From the NCBI RefSeq assembly GCF_017591435.1, contig NC_059300.1, positions 15,899,841 to 15,963,840 on the forward strand: a DNA stretch of 64,000 nucleotides, read 5' to 3'. The notes below the pieces were generated by a model. That model ran no database searches and was not told the origin of the DNA. It saw only the letters and a list, made by a program, of their open reading frames with translations. Shown here in pieces: positions 22,121 through 34,697 of this stretch (the stretch's first letter is position 1; each line of letters begins with the position of its first letter). A program made the translations under genes and the position numbers. The DNA is from Portunus trituberculatus. Lineage: Eukaryota > Arthropoda > Malacostraca > Decapoda > Portunidae.

Positions 22121-22294
22121 ACATACATGAGAATATTATCACAATACCAGCATGAACACCCATCTGGAGGCAATAGTAGCTGCACGAGTTCTCCAAGACG
22201 CAGTGACAGACGCTATCAAAAGTCTGGTGATCTGATGCCTTCCTTAATGACCTCAGGGAGCCCTTACACATCCTCACCTCCTACCTTCACACAA
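22121..22294 (+). CDS. MIPOL1: MIPOL1 internal exon, Ser/Pro-rich (probable)
   Basis: Acceptor ATGCAG (ends 22120) and donor ACACAA|GTATGT (22295) bound 174 bp that are open in phase 0 on both sides, matching the phase of the previous exon. It encodes TYMRILSQYQHEHPSGGNSS, then basic SSPRRSDRRYQK and ending YTSSPPTFTQ. Low-complexity Ser/Pro content gives no direct match to vertebrate MIPOL1, so the call rests on phase, splice sites and position. A second frame (MNTHLEAIVAARVLQDAVTD...) looks helical but hits a TGA after 27 codons. Confidence 0.5.
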
Positions 22295-22629
22295 GTATGT
22301 ACCAATTATTAAAGTGCTATTGTTGTGCTATTGTTGTGCTATTGTTGTGAAGTGATGTGCTGTTTCTTTGTGTTTTTCTTGTACACTCAACCCTCCACTA
22401 TCATGCCTAATTGGTGCATTTATCACTATGCACTAACCAAAATCATCATAGCTAAAGTAAAGAACCTATGGTAATAATTAATTTTGACACTAGGACCTCC
22501 AAGCTGTCATTTTCTTGTCACATTTTGCCCAGTTTTTATACCATATAATCGTATAAGAATGAAGAAATAATAGTATAAAAAAAACTTCAAGAATTATAAT
22601 AACATACATTTTAAAGCATTTTATTAAGC

Positions 22630-23690
22630 GTATTTGACGGCATATAGGACGCACACCCATGTCAGCAAATCAAATTCAGGAAACAAAGTTTTTAGTGTAT
22701 TTAACCCCTTCCAGGAGGAGGATCTGTATATAGATGTTTTGAAATTGGGAATTTTGTCAGATAGTCTATATAAAGATGTTTGTCATGATTTTACCGCACT
22801 AAGTTGTAGCACGGTCTGTATATAAACTATTCCTTACAAGTAACAAAGTTCATAAAATAAATCATTACTTCACATCTGAAATACCCAAACACTTGCCAAC
22901 ATTGCCTCTGAAGCCAGTCATCACTTGTGCTTTGTCAGTCATGTATGTGCTGAACATATAAGCTTATATTGGGATATTTTTTCTCTTATTATCAGTCTAT
23001 CATGTCAAAGAGAAAGAACTGTACCATACACTACCAGCATTGCCTAAAACTGAATAGGTACAAAAGGAGTATAGGAAAAATATGAAGAAAAAGGGTAGTA
23101 AATTACATTCAGGTCACAAGTCCTGGATGTGGGTATCTCCAAACATTCATGGAAATATATTAACATACATTATCACCAATCAAACATAAATAACTTGTAT
23201 ATAGATTCAGTTGTGTGTTCAGTTTTGCAGCAGAATCTATATATAGATTCAATTGTTTGTTGAGTTTTGTGGCAGAGTCTATATATAGATGTCAATCTGG
23301 AATGCCCATTCATGGGGAAACTGTATATAGACATATGGATGAAAGTTGGCACAGTCTGTATGTAAACAATTTTTTATTTTGTAGTACACTCATCTGCCCT
23401 GCCACTGGGAAGGGGTTAAGCATATACTGTTGAATGCAATCTAGCAACACTTTACATGAGCAGAAAACATTTCTCTTTCCTTATGCTCTTCGGTTGGTCT
23501 TCCTGTTGTTGCCAGACACTTATTATTTTTGCCATAGGTAGTGGCCCGAAATTCCATGCTGCTGCTCTATTTACATGCTTCTTGGCATAATTTACCACTT
23601 ATAGTTAATAGGAGATTGTGTAGCTCAATCTTTTTTTCTCTTGCTGCCTTAATGATTAAGGTGTTGATGTGTTTTGTTATGATCACGAAT
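22630..23690 (+). mobile_element. MITE-G copy 1, 5' part
   Basis: Starts with the terminal repeat TATTTGACGGCATATAGGAC (about 22631-22650) and aligns with the uninterrupted copy at 31556-32260 (shared TTGCCAGACA, GCTGCTGCTCT, TTTTGTTATGATCA blocks). It contains a nested 719-bp element (22701-23419). It breaks off at about 23690 (ATCACGAATTG); its 3' part appears at 26896-27120. Confidence 0.75.
22701..23419. mobile_element. piggyBac-type MITE with TTAA duplication
   Basis: Bounded by TTAA (22701-22704 and 23416-23419) with inverted ends CCCCTTCC / GGAAGGGG. In the paralogous MITE-G copy the same point reads TATTTGAGCATATACTG with no insertion, giving an empty site. The interior holds repeated TATATAGAT-containing units (about 45-50 bp, clearest at 23198-23300). 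No ORF; it would need transposase in trans. Confidence 0.8.
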
Positions 23691-23775
23691 TGTTAGATTA
23701 AGTGAGTACTTACCAAGTATGAAGTTTGATCATAATTTCACTAACATTTAAACTGCATCACTGAGATATTAAAAA

Positions 23776-23777
<2 letters not shown>

Positions 23778-23859
<82 letters not shown>
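23778..23859 (+). repeat. (TA)n at the terminus of Tigger-1
   Basis: About 40 TA units directly abutting the transposon terminus CTAGTCCTCGATTTATACGG. Confidence 0.95.
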
Positions 23860-23907
23860 TAGTCCTCGATTTATACGGTAGATGCCTTCCAGAATGGACC
23901 GTATAAA

Positions 23908-24108
23908 TTAAAAATCGTATAAAGTAAGGAATGAATACCAACTCCCTAGACTTTTTTTTAGTATAAAAGAGCAGACATGAGCTTTGTACAGTATCTCCAG
24001 CTCCTTTCCATCAAGCAGCCATGCAATCCTCATCAACGTGACTCCCAGCACATCCACTTTGTACCTTGGTTGAACAGCCTCACCCTCCAGGGCAAGGCTC
24101 AGGGGCAT
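23908..24108 (-). pseudogene. Small LINE RT C-terminal fragment (possible)
   Basis: Open frame with KVDVLGVTLMRIAWLLDGKE and ILYKAHVCSF, resembling the VLGVTLD...LYKAxVRSxLEYA segment after LINE RT domains. It lies in the Tigger-1 3' flank, so either an insertion or chance resemblance. Confidence 0.35.
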
Positions 24109-24111
24109 CCT

Positions 24112-24264
24112 TGCACCACTACCACTACCACTACCACTACCACTACCACTACCACTACCATCACCACCACCACCACCACCACCACCACCACTGCCACCAC
24201 CACCATCACCATCACCACTCCCATCACCATCACCACCATCACCACCACCACTGCCACCACCACT
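24112..24264 (+). repeat. (CCA/CTA)n trinucleotide tract
   Basis: Mixed CAC/ACT/CAT triplets, about 50 units. Frames give poly-Thr or poly-His, not evidence of coding. Confidence 0.9.
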
Positions 24265-24374
24265 AGACTTTGAAGGATTTGTTCAAAACAAAATAATCTT
24301 TCACTGTATGTATACATTTTGCATTAAACAAAATTATTTTATTAGTACAGGACATACCTTCTTACTCTATTTTC

Positions 24375-26108
<1,734 letters not shown>

Positions 26109-26608
26109 NNNNNNNNNNNNNNNNNNNNNNNNNNNNNNNNNNNNNNNNNNNNNNNNNNNNNNNNNNNNNNNNNNNNNNNNNNNNNNNNNNNNNNNNNNNN
26201 NNNNNNNNNNNNNNNNNNNNNNNNNNNNNNNNNNNNNNNNNNNNNNNNNNNNNNNNNNNNNNNNNNNNNNNNNNNNNNNNNNNNNNNNNNNNNNNNNNNN
26301 NNNNNNNNNNNNNNNNNNNNNNNNNNNNNNNNNNNNNNNNNNNNNNNNNNNNNNNNNNNNNNNNNNNNNNNNNNNNNNNNNNNNNNNNNNNNNNNNNNNN
26401 NNNNNNNNNNNNNNNNNNNNNNNNNNNNNNNNNNNNNNNNNNNNNNNNNNNNNNNNNNNNNNNNNNNNNNNNNNNNNNNNNNNNNNNNNNNNNNNNNNNN
26501 NNNNNNNNNNNNNNNNNNNNNNNNNNNNNNNNNNNNNNNNNNNNNNNNNNNNNNNNNNNNNNNNNNNNNNNNNNNNNNNNNNNNNNNNNNNNNNNNNNNN
26601 NNNNNNNN
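26109..26608. other. Assembly gap, 500 N
   Basis: Exactly 500 N, so probably a placeholder of unknown true length. After it the sequence CATTAAACGGGGGTTGCCTG (26614-26633) looks like the end of another DNA transposon (reverse strand CAGGCAACCCCCGTTTAATG). Confidence 0.95.
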
Positions 26609-26633
26609 AACCTTCATTAAACGGGGGTTGCCT

Positions 26634-26895
26634 GTATATATAAACATGTTTTATTTACTTCATTAGTTTATAACAAGAAGAGAATGGAGGGAAAATAAGA
26701 AGGGGGGTGGGGGAGCATGGGAGAAATCTTCATAAGTTACTCTTGAAAATGTGTTCTATGAAACTGCTCACTACCAACAGATCGCAGCATCGCCGCTGTC
26801 TTCCAAACTTTAACCCACACCATAACTTCCTTCTTGTGTATTCCTTGGATTCCTCAGTGAGCTCATTTTAAATTTCGTGAAGTGAAACTTGGTGT
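26634..26895. other. Flank with DIRS-1-like block
   Basis: 26848-26890 (GGATTCCTCAGTGAGCTCA...TTCGTGAAGTGAAACTTG) repeats the DIRS-1 5' region at 18174-18215. Nothing else recognised. Confidence 0.5.
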
Positions 26896-27120
26896 TACTC
26901 CTCACCGTTAGATGGCGTTGAGTGAGAGTGCTTATCAGCTGATGTTTACAAATATGCATCACAGCCTCACAGGTTAGATTGCCTTCATATTTACAATAAT
27001 TTATTTTTAAAGTGATGATACTGGTAATGATGATAATACCAGCAATAAGATAATGATGCATGCAGTTATGGTAGGTAATAGTACTGGGAAAAGGTAAGTC
27101 CTATATACCGTCAAATACAA
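26896..27120 (+). mobile_element. MITE-G copy 1, 3' part
   Basis: Continues the MITE-G sequence exactly where the 5' part stops (GTGTTACTCCTCACCGTTAGATGG) through CAGCCTCACAGGTTAGATTG and GATGCATGCAGTTA to the terminal repeat GTCCTATATACCGTCAAATA, the reverse complement of the left end at 22631. Confidence 0.75.
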
Positions 27121-28157
27121 TACCTCATTGTGGACAATTGATTAGGAGCTAAGATGGATGGGTAGATTTGGGGAAATATGTGAAGAACGCTTTCTTAATA
27201 AAAGTATATAGAGAAACGTCAAAACCCAAAAGTTTTTGAATGATGGGTGCACAATAGCAGTAATTTAGTGTGCAATATAGGCATCTGCATCTTTTTGAAT
27301 ATGCATGATAGCAATAAAATGTAATAGCAAAAGACACAATAGCAGAGGGTTAAGTGTAATTGTTCTTATTTCCTTTACCATCATAGTAAGGAATTTAGTA
27401 TTAGTTGTAATTGGTATTCCCATCAGAGTCCCATTGCAATCTTTACCTCCATTTTCTTTTGTTTGTGATGGATGGCTTAGATAAGCCACACACAATTACC
27501 AGGCCAGCAACATTCCTGTCAGAGGAACCTGGAAGGTTTTCTCATAATAATCCACCCTTGACTAGCCTTGGGGAGCTTTTTGTTGGTGATGTTAACCTCA
27601 GAATAAAACATGTTATGTTCCTCTGACTCCATTCCCATTGGACATGCATGGAAACAGTCCTGGATTGAAGTTTGATTATCATTGACTCATGTTATATATT
27701 ATTGTTCTCTAACCAATATTTATCAATATTAGTATCGTTAGATATTTAATAATACTGTTAGTGAAAAGTTTTGGCATCCACCTGCCTACTTGCATTGCCA
27801 TCTGGCCTGATGACACACTTATTGTACCTTTTCTTGGGTCTTTATGATGGTGGCTGCTCACATGATAAGAAAAATAATGCCAGATCATGAGAGTACTGAA
27901 ATGAGAAAGTGATGTAGGTTAAAGTTCCAATCTAGTTAGTGTGCCAGAATCTTAACACATGCTGTTACACATTTTATTGAACGTCTTTTTCTACTTTGTT
28001 GACATATTTATTGGAATTCTTTCAGCTTTTTATTTTTACATATTGAACTTGACAGTAGTGTATATTATTCTCATTTTTATACCTCAAAGGTTATGTAAAA
28101 AGGTAATTAATACCAAATCATGGACATAGTGAAAAATATGAAATAGGGTTCATGTAA
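27121..28157 (+). other. Intron, mostly unassigned; weak exon candidate at 27481-27580
   Basis: AT-rich. One stretch, 27481-27580, is open (KPHTITRPATFLSEEPGRFS, then HNNPPLTSLGELFVGDVN) after TGGCTTAG. The PPLTSLGELF piece faintly recalls the DMTLQELLNRI segment expected at this place in MIPOL1, but the donor is poor and the phase does not fit the exon ending at 22294. Confidence 0.25.
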
Positions 28158-29143
28158 AGTACTTGTCAAAAGTATGCAGCCTTGTTTTCACATCCAACTT
28201 ACTAGTGAATACATTAAGGAATTTATATGAAAAAATGTGTTAAGTTTACATTTCAATGTACTTGGTAAATGATTTATTCTCTTAAGGTGTCTAGGAAGTG
28301 ATCGAGCAAAGTTCTTGAGTGTATCAGACGAGATATTTTACCAGGATGCAAATTGGCCACGTCAAGCTTGGGTACTGAAGTGACATCCTTCTGTAAATCC
28401 TAGATAATTTGCCAATATCCAGACTATTCCTCAATCACTTTTATAAAGGGTGTCATGCTGTTCACAAATCAGTTGGCCACAGGTTTTGTTGTATGGGCAG
28501 GGACACCATCTTTCTAGAAGATATTGGCCTTGGTGAGCTCAAAAGAATCAGACATGGTCAGACTGCAACTCCAGGTAGATATGCTTTGATGTTCTTTAGG
28601 GGAACAAGAATCTCTAGACTCCTCCCAGTAAAGGAACTTAACACTGATAGTGAGTGTGGATGTATTCCTGTGTACTGCACATAGCAGGGATTGAGGGAGG
28701 CATTGTCTTTTCGCCAGTACAATTACCCTCCTTGCTCCAAGCAAGATATTTCATAGAAAAGAAAATCTTGCAATGTTTTCTATGCATTTCACATAGAGGT
28801 CTCATCCTGGGTGCATGTCTGGTGTAATTTAACTCCTGCACTCAACCTGACATAGTATGCACAGAAGTCTCCCCAATGATACAGTTCATAGAAAAATTAA
28901 GAAAACCAGTGTAAAAAAGACAAGATGGCAGAGGATGGAATACCTGTGCATCCTCTCTGTACAGTAATATACAGCATGGATGCCGTATTATCTCTCCCAC
29001 TCCATTCTGTTGGCCCAGTGCGATGGCAGAAAGTTGCTAATTTCTTTGTGTGTACATAATTTTACCTCAGAGAACACTATCCCTTTTCACCATAAGAATG
29101 TCACTCTGAAGGGTAGGGGCTGCATACTTTTAATGAGTACTGT
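28158..29143 (-). mobile_element. Tc1-like transposon relic
   Basis: Inverted ends AGTACT-(T/C)(G/A)T-(C/T)AAAAGTATGCAGCC at 28158-28181 and about 29117-29142. Minus-strand peptides at 28510-28270 give KDGVPAHTTKPVAN, IKVIEE*SGYW and LQKDVTSVPKL, the order of the DG.P.H, WPG...NPIENLW and terminal blocks of Tc1 transposases, with stops in between. A further open piece on the same strand (29325-29150, HARNNHTIGVSQKTPS) lies outside the ends and may be a second Tc1 fragment. Confidence 0.6.
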
Positions 29144-29500
29144 AATTTTAGAAAGCTGAAAGATTGCTTCCTCTCTTCTTTTGCGGAGCAGTATTGATGG
29201 GTCACCTGGGGCCTGATCTTCCCTGCCAGCACTTGCTGATAGCATGTGCCTCCTTCAGTGCATGATGGGGTTTTCTGAGACACGCCTATAGTGTGGTTGT
29301 TCCTTGCATGTTGGAGTCTGCTCATTTCACTTCCAAAAGTACTAATTGTTTGTGAGCATACAGAGCATGTATTATGAAACTTTATATTATGTACATCTGC
29401 ATATACTCTATGCTAATGATATGATCCAATGAGAAAAGTGAACTATGAAATAGCAATGGAACTTTGAGATGACTTGTGAGTGATGAGTATGGATACTTAG
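29144..29500 (+). other. Intron upstream of MIPOL1 exon
   Basis: Contains the possible Tc1 fragment at 29150-29325 (minus); otherwise unassigned. Acceptor GGATACTTAG ends at 29500. Confidence 0.4.
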
Positions 29501-29654
29501 GGGCTGGAACAGAGGTCCCTGGGTGAGCGAGAGGCAGCCACAGTGGCACAACTGGCATTACTGGAGGAAGAACTGCGCACTCTTCGACTGGCTACAACCA
29601 CCCACCATCACCACCAACATGAGGGAGGAGAAGGAGGGATGCCAGCCATGCAGG
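29501..29654 (+). CDS. MIPOL1: MIPOL1 internal exon (coiled coil)
   Basis: After acceptor ATACTTAG: GLEQRSLGEREAATVAQLAL, LEEELRTLRLATTT, a short His run and EGGEGGMPAMQ. The REAA...Q...LEEE(L/I)RTLR pattern matches the MIPOL1 block ARE(T/A)AV-Q-KKLEEEIQTLR as I recall it from vertebrates. Donor options are CAGG|GTGGGT (exon ends 29654, phase 1) or GGTGG|GTACC four bases later. Phase 1 fits the first acceptor of the terminal exon. The His/Gly-rich end is not in vertebrate proteins. At least one exon present in vertebrates between this block and the terminal one has not been found. Confidence 0.72.
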
Positions 29655-30314
29655 GTGGGTACCATCAATGTTGTGACAGTTTTGAATGCTGATATTTTCA
29701 GTGTTTGCTTGTTATAAGATAATTATGTCTGTATTAACTGTTGGTATTACATAATCAAAATTGTATGGTACTCCTTGTCTGCTTCTGTATTTCCATCTTC
29801 AACAATTGATCTCTTTTAAGAGAGAGGTATCAAGACATTTGCTCTCTAATTTTTGATAACCCTTCTAATCTTTTAGAGAACCAACAACAAGTGGGCCTTT
29901 TTTTTTTTTTTTATAACATTATGTTGCTCTTGGCTGGCCTTCTCTCCTACATAAAAAAGAAAAAAATGTTAAGTTATATGAACTCATCTGCTGGTGAAGT
30001 GAGAAGAAATGTTAGTATATAGCTTTTTTTTGTTTTTGTTTTATCATCATCTTCAAATTGTTTTATGCTTTTCTTTAAGTAGTTTTTGCAATATTATTTA
30101 TCTTTAGCTGTAACTTTGAGATAGGGTAAAACCAAGCTAATCTGGAACAGCTCTTGGGAATATACAACCTGATTGAAGTGGAATATTTATAGAGACCTGT
30201 GATCTCTTATTGAACCTTATATATCAGTACTAAATATTTGAGATATCTCTGTACCACACATGATTGTCTAGATGTAGAAGAGCTGAGATGACCACAAAAC
30301 TTGTCTTATAAGTT
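29655..30314 (+). other. Intron, unassigned
   Basis: AT-rich with T-runs (29897-29913). No gene, RNA or element recognised. Confidence 0.5.
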
Positions 30315-31165
30315 CAGTGGAGACTCAATATTCAAACTTAATTAATTCCAAATGGCTGTTTGAGTATCAAAAAGTTCGACTATTAATAACTGTGAATCAG
30401 GTAATTCGTTCTAACCATTGCCAAACCTAAGTTTAGAAAAAATTTCATTGTAAATATTTTTTGATATTGATTTGTACTTAAAATAAGTGAAGGCTGGTGA
30501 TGAATAATGCAGAAGAGAAGAGGAGAGTGGTGGGGAAAAAATCATCACTGAGTCAGAGGTAGTATCAGAAATAAGATAACGATGAAGCAGCATAGCCTTT
30601 GCACAAATTATGTCCTCTGACAAAGAATCACCAATCATTTGCCTTTCACTTATTCACACAATCAACAATTTTTCCATTTCTTCCACACTTAAATTTCTTT
30701 TTCACACCAATTGCCACATCAGCTTCATTAAAGACCTCCATCTTCTTCAGTATTGTGGCTACTGTAGATTTAGCCATACAGTACTCAGCTACAAGATCAA
30801 TTCTTCTTCTTCGTTTCTTGTATTTATCAATGATCTCCTTTTTCCTTTCGATGGTCGTCACTACATACTTTCTTTTATGTTTATTCTCACCTCTAACAAG
30901 CCTCCAAGATTATAACTGGAAAAAAAGATTCCAGAGAGAAAGCACAGGACAATGTTATTCTCACAACCGGGGAGGATCAATTGGCTGTGGTGGCCCAGTA
31001 GGGAGGGTGGGGCGCGTGGGGCAGCGAGAAGGGAGAGACCCTTTGTTTACAGCCACGTCAACGGACGTTCGACTAATAGGTATTTTTTTTAGTATTAAAT
31101 CGAACTTTTGTGTTTGACTATTGAAAGTTCAACTATTTAGATGTTTAAGTATTGAGTCTCCACTG
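30315..31165 (-). mobile_element. Non-autonomous Tigger-like element keeping only the HTH region
   Basis: 851 bp with inverted ends CAGTGGAGACTCAATA (30315-30330) and TATTGAGTCTCCACTG (31150-31165). A TA follows the right end. On the minus strand 30861-30646 encodes TTIERKKEIIDKYKKRRRRI, AEYCMAKSTVATILKK and EADVAIGVKK, the Psq/CENP-B-type N-terminal helix-turn-helix of Tigger transposases. No DDE domain follows; the rest (30315-30600) is non-coding. It is an internal-deletion derivative. Confidence 0.82.
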
Positions 31166-31441
31166 TACTAGGTGTTGTCATATGACCTTAGTTGTTGCAG
31201 TGCCTTGCAAGAAATTTTTTTTGTCGCTTCATTTCACTTTCTAGGTGTTGTGGTATACACACCTGTGCCTCCCTTAGCAACTTCAAAAGAACAACACTTT
31301 TCAGATTCTGAAGTCTTTTGACTTATAAATTGAAAGGGATATTCTTATGTCCAGGTCTCCCTTAATACAAGTAATTACATGTGAGATAGAAGAAAACGAA
31401 TAGGTTAGCATTATATAAGGCTATAGTTTGGTATGTGTTGA

Positions 31442-31516
<75 letters not shown>

Positions 31517-31555
31517 CATCATCATCATCATTTATTATTTATTATTTATTATTTT
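31166..31555 (+). other. Intron with (ATT)n at 31440-31516
   Basis: About 25 ATT units followed by ATC units. The rest is unassigned. Confidence 0.8.
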
Positions 31556-32260
31556 CATTTTGACAGCACATAGGATGCAGGGGCATATAAGATGCACCCC
31601 CATTTCAGCAGGTCAAATTCTGGAAAAAAATGTTTAGTATATTTGAGCATATACTGTTGTCATCCTGAAGTTCTGGCCAATGTGGGGGCTGCTCAATGAA
31701 GGTTATTATGCCCTTTCTTTGTGCTATTCAGTTGGTTGTCTTACTGTTGCCAGACATATAATTTTTTATGTGGGTGGGAACTCAAAAGCCCTTGCTGCTG
31801 CTCTGTTGCCATGGCATAATCTACCACTTGTAATTTGTAGAGATTGTGTTGCTCAATCTCTTTCCTCCTGCTGCCATAACATTGAGGGTGTTGGTGTGTT
31901 TTGTTATGATCATTAATTTGCTGTTACTCCTTACTGTCAGATGGCATCGAGTCCAACTTCTGATCAGCTAATAATACTATTTATGAACATGTGCCACAGC
32001 CTCACAGGTTAGATTGCTTTAATTTTTATGAGAATTTGTTTTTGAAATAATAATACTGGTAATAATAATAATGCCAGCAACAGAATAATAATGCATGCAG
32101 TTAGGGGAGGTAGAAGTACTGATCATAAGCTAGGTTAGTGAACATCAGGGAGAAGATTAGCCTACAGGAGGTTTCAACTTTGCTTATTAGATGCATGGCA
32201 ATTTTATGAGCCAAAACTTTTGGAAAAAGGTATGTTCTATATTCTGTCAAATACAATACC
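31556..32260 (+). mobile_element. MITE-G copy 2, uninterrupted
   Basis: Aligns end to end with copy 1 (22630-23690 plus 26896-27120) but lacks both insertions. Left end TTGACAGCACATAGGATG, right end ATTCTGTCAAATACAATACC. It serves as the empty-site reference. Confidence 0.75.
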
Positions 32261-32967
32261 TGAACTGAATGGAAGAAGTTTAAGTAGTATGAAATGAGTG
32301 ATAAATCCACTAGGGATATCTGTGGAATGAGATACGGGTATTTCTCGATTTATGCACGTTCAGATTATGTGATTTTTAAATAACACAAGGTAAAAAAACT
32401 AGTTATTTTGTTCAAATTATGTTAATTATTTAAAATAACATATCAAGATGCTTTGGTCAAGGTTAAGGTTCAAGGTTCCAGCATAGCCTTTGCAATGGTG
32501 CTGGATATAATAGTTTCTTCCTTCATTTGCTACAATTGGTTTTATCATCTAAATGTTTTATTTTCCTTTCTTTGGCTGTAGATAATTGTGCACTGTTGCT
32601 TTTAGTAACTGGTATGGCAAATCTCGGGAATCATGAGATTGTGTGAGATGTTTGTTTGGACCACCATATTGTCATCACAGCTGATCGCAGCACAAAGGTG
32701 CCTCAGCTTCAGGACAGCTAGTGATATGTGATAAACATTTTCAGGAAGATCAGCGAGTGCTGTCTTTCTGTCAGTTAGCTGCTGTTACTATAGCAGTGAT
32801 GATTTTTTGTTTATTCCAGTTGAGAGGTGCACAAAAGTGTTTTGTATAGGATACATGCTGTAGGGACCACAGGGTAGGTGCTCTCTCAGATGCTGTCTCA
32901 GACACAGCACTTCCAGGAACAGATGAATTTATTTTACATTGATTGCTATAGGGGAAATTGGTTTTGC

Positions 32968-32971
<4 letters not shown>

Positions 32972-33056
<85 letters not shown>
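32972..33056 (+). repeat. (TA)n in repeat X copy 1
   Basis: About 42 TA units, at the position where copy 2 carries (TA)n plus (TC)n. Confidence 0.95.
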
Positions 33057-33060
<4 letters not shown>

Positions 33061-33371
33061 TGTCTTAATATCTGGATCCCTCTCGCTCTCCATTTCCCAG
33101 CTCTCCTTTCGCTGTTCTTTCTCGCAGCTGATTTTGCATCACATATATGAAGCCATGCTATTAGTCAACAAGGGAAAGAGAAAGAAAAGAGATAATAATA
33201 GATGGAAGAAATGGGAAAAAAACAAGAGGTAATAATTAAAGGAATAGGGTGAAATCATTATTAAACAGTAGATAGAAAGGGAAATGGATAACAGATAGGA
33301 GAAGTGGATAAAGAATAAAGGAATAGGAAGAAATGGTAATGAGAATGACAATGGATAAGGGTATAGGAGTA

Positions 33372-34536
33372 CTGTTAATCCTTGCTAACTCAGACTAATA
33401 AGGAGAAAGGTTGGTCTGATAAACTTATACGAATTTCACCCCCTCAAATAAAAAAAAAAAAAAATAAATAAACAAAAGAAAGAAAAGGGAGGGAGGCAGT
33501 TCAACTTGGACCCTAGGTGGCAGTGCAGGATTTACTTATTTAATTTTTGCAGTATTAAAAATTTTTTGGATTATTACCTCTCCAAAACCTTCTGGCCCTA
33601 AATTACCAGATGGTGCAGTTTATTTTTTGATAATTAAATACCCTTCCCATCAGGAAGCTGTTTTTAATTGTCCCATGCAGTTATGTCATAGTATGAGCCA
33701 TGCCCCCAAAAATTATATATCACTGAGTACTTGTGTCTATGCAAAAAAATTTATATAAATAATTTTCTCTCCATCAACCTTTTGCATCCTTACCAGAGAG
33801 TGGGGTGGTGAGCCAGTGTGTCTCACTCAGTACATGACTAGGCATCAAGAGGGAAGGTGTGTTAACATTTAGCTCTTTACCTTTTCAAAAATAACGTCCT
33901 TACAGGCATAAATTGACAAGAACTAGAATCAGAAACTTCAAGAAGAGAAGTTTATGTCAATCAGATGAATACAAATAGCAAAACAGGGCGAAATTATGAA
34001 GAATTTTCAGGAGCGAATATCTCGAAAAGTGGTGTTTTACACTTAAAAATGTTCACGAAATCGATATAAACTCTTATCGTCTTTTGTTTAATATCATTTA
34101 AAACTACAACTAAAATACAAGTTTTTGTTGGATTTAGATTTTTTATAATTTTGCAACGAGGTACAGGAAAGTGATAAAAACTTTAAAAAACAACCTGGGC
34201 GGGAAGTTGCCATTTGTCGAGTGGCTTAAAGTTACCTACATGTCACCATGATACCCAGGTTTTAGGTGGTTACACCCAAGATGAGCTTCGGGGGTGATAT
34301 GGGCCCTAATATGGGTACCACTGTAAATAAAATTGCCTGTGCCACTAATGGGCAGAAGCTGAACAGCGCTTCCCATACATTCTTCAAGTCTGCCTACAGG
34401 CACTATAGGCCTTATTGTAAAAAAAAAAAAATAAATAAATAAAAAAAAAAAATAAAAAAATAATCCCTGGGTCAGTCAGAGTCTGACTTATCGTGGAATC
34501 TGAGTTATCAAGATCCAAGTTATTGAGGTTCAACAG
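33372..34536. mobile_element. TA-flanked TIR element nested in repeat X
   Basis: Ends CTGTTAATCCTTGCTAACTC and (reverse) CTGTTGAACCTCAATAACTT, imperfect inverted repeats, flanked by TA on both sides (33370-33371, 34537-34538). The sequence either side reads through as one block in repeat X copy 2. No ORF. It contains a SINE-like repeat (34210-34461). Confidence 0.7.
34210..34461 (+). mobile_element. SINE-like repeat with poly(A)
   Basis: Contains GGTACCACTGTAAATAAAAT, TGCCACTAATGGGCAGAAGC and TGCCTACAGGCACTATAGGC, then an A-rich tail (34421-34461). The last 105 bp recur, reverse-complemented, at 52742-52858 with a T-run. No A/B box identified. The 5' limit is uncertain. Confidence 0.6.
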
Positions 34537-34610
34537 TAAATGGGAATGAGAGTGTGGTAACGAATATGGGAATAGAAGGAAATGGTAATAAAAGGAAATA
34601 GTAATAAAAC

Positions 34611-34696
<86 letters not shown>
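34611..34696 (+). repeat. (CA)n preceding LINE family B
   Basis: About 43 CA units between repeat X and the 5'-truncated start of LINE family B. Confidence 0.95.

Positions 34697-34697
<1 letters not shown>

Larger units (their letters stand above)
32333..34610 (+). mobile_element. Repeat X copy 1 with (TA)n core and nested TIR element
   Basis: Begins near ACGGGTATTTCTCGATTTAT (a Tigger-like terminus), then unassigned sequence, (TA)n (32972-33056) and a body 33057-33369 that continues at 34539-34610. The body is the reverse complement of 50090-50370 (for example TATCTGGATCCCTCTCGCTC, CCATGCTATTAGTCA). A 1.16-kb element splits the body at 33372-34536. It ends where (CA)n starts. Confidence 0.65.

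Noticed and set aside
22142..22225. Alternative frame (LEAIVAARVLQDAVTDAIKS) as the MIPOL1 reading frame
   Set aside because: It looks helical, but a TGA follows after 27 codons and the other frame fits phase 0 splice sites on both sides.
24112..24266. His-rich or Thr-rich protein on the plus strand
   Set aside because: It is a CAC/ACT microsatellite in the 3' part of a transposon.
28409..28684. Plus-strand 91-codon ORF
   Set aside because: Lies opposite the Tc1-like transposase relic and has no recognisable domain.
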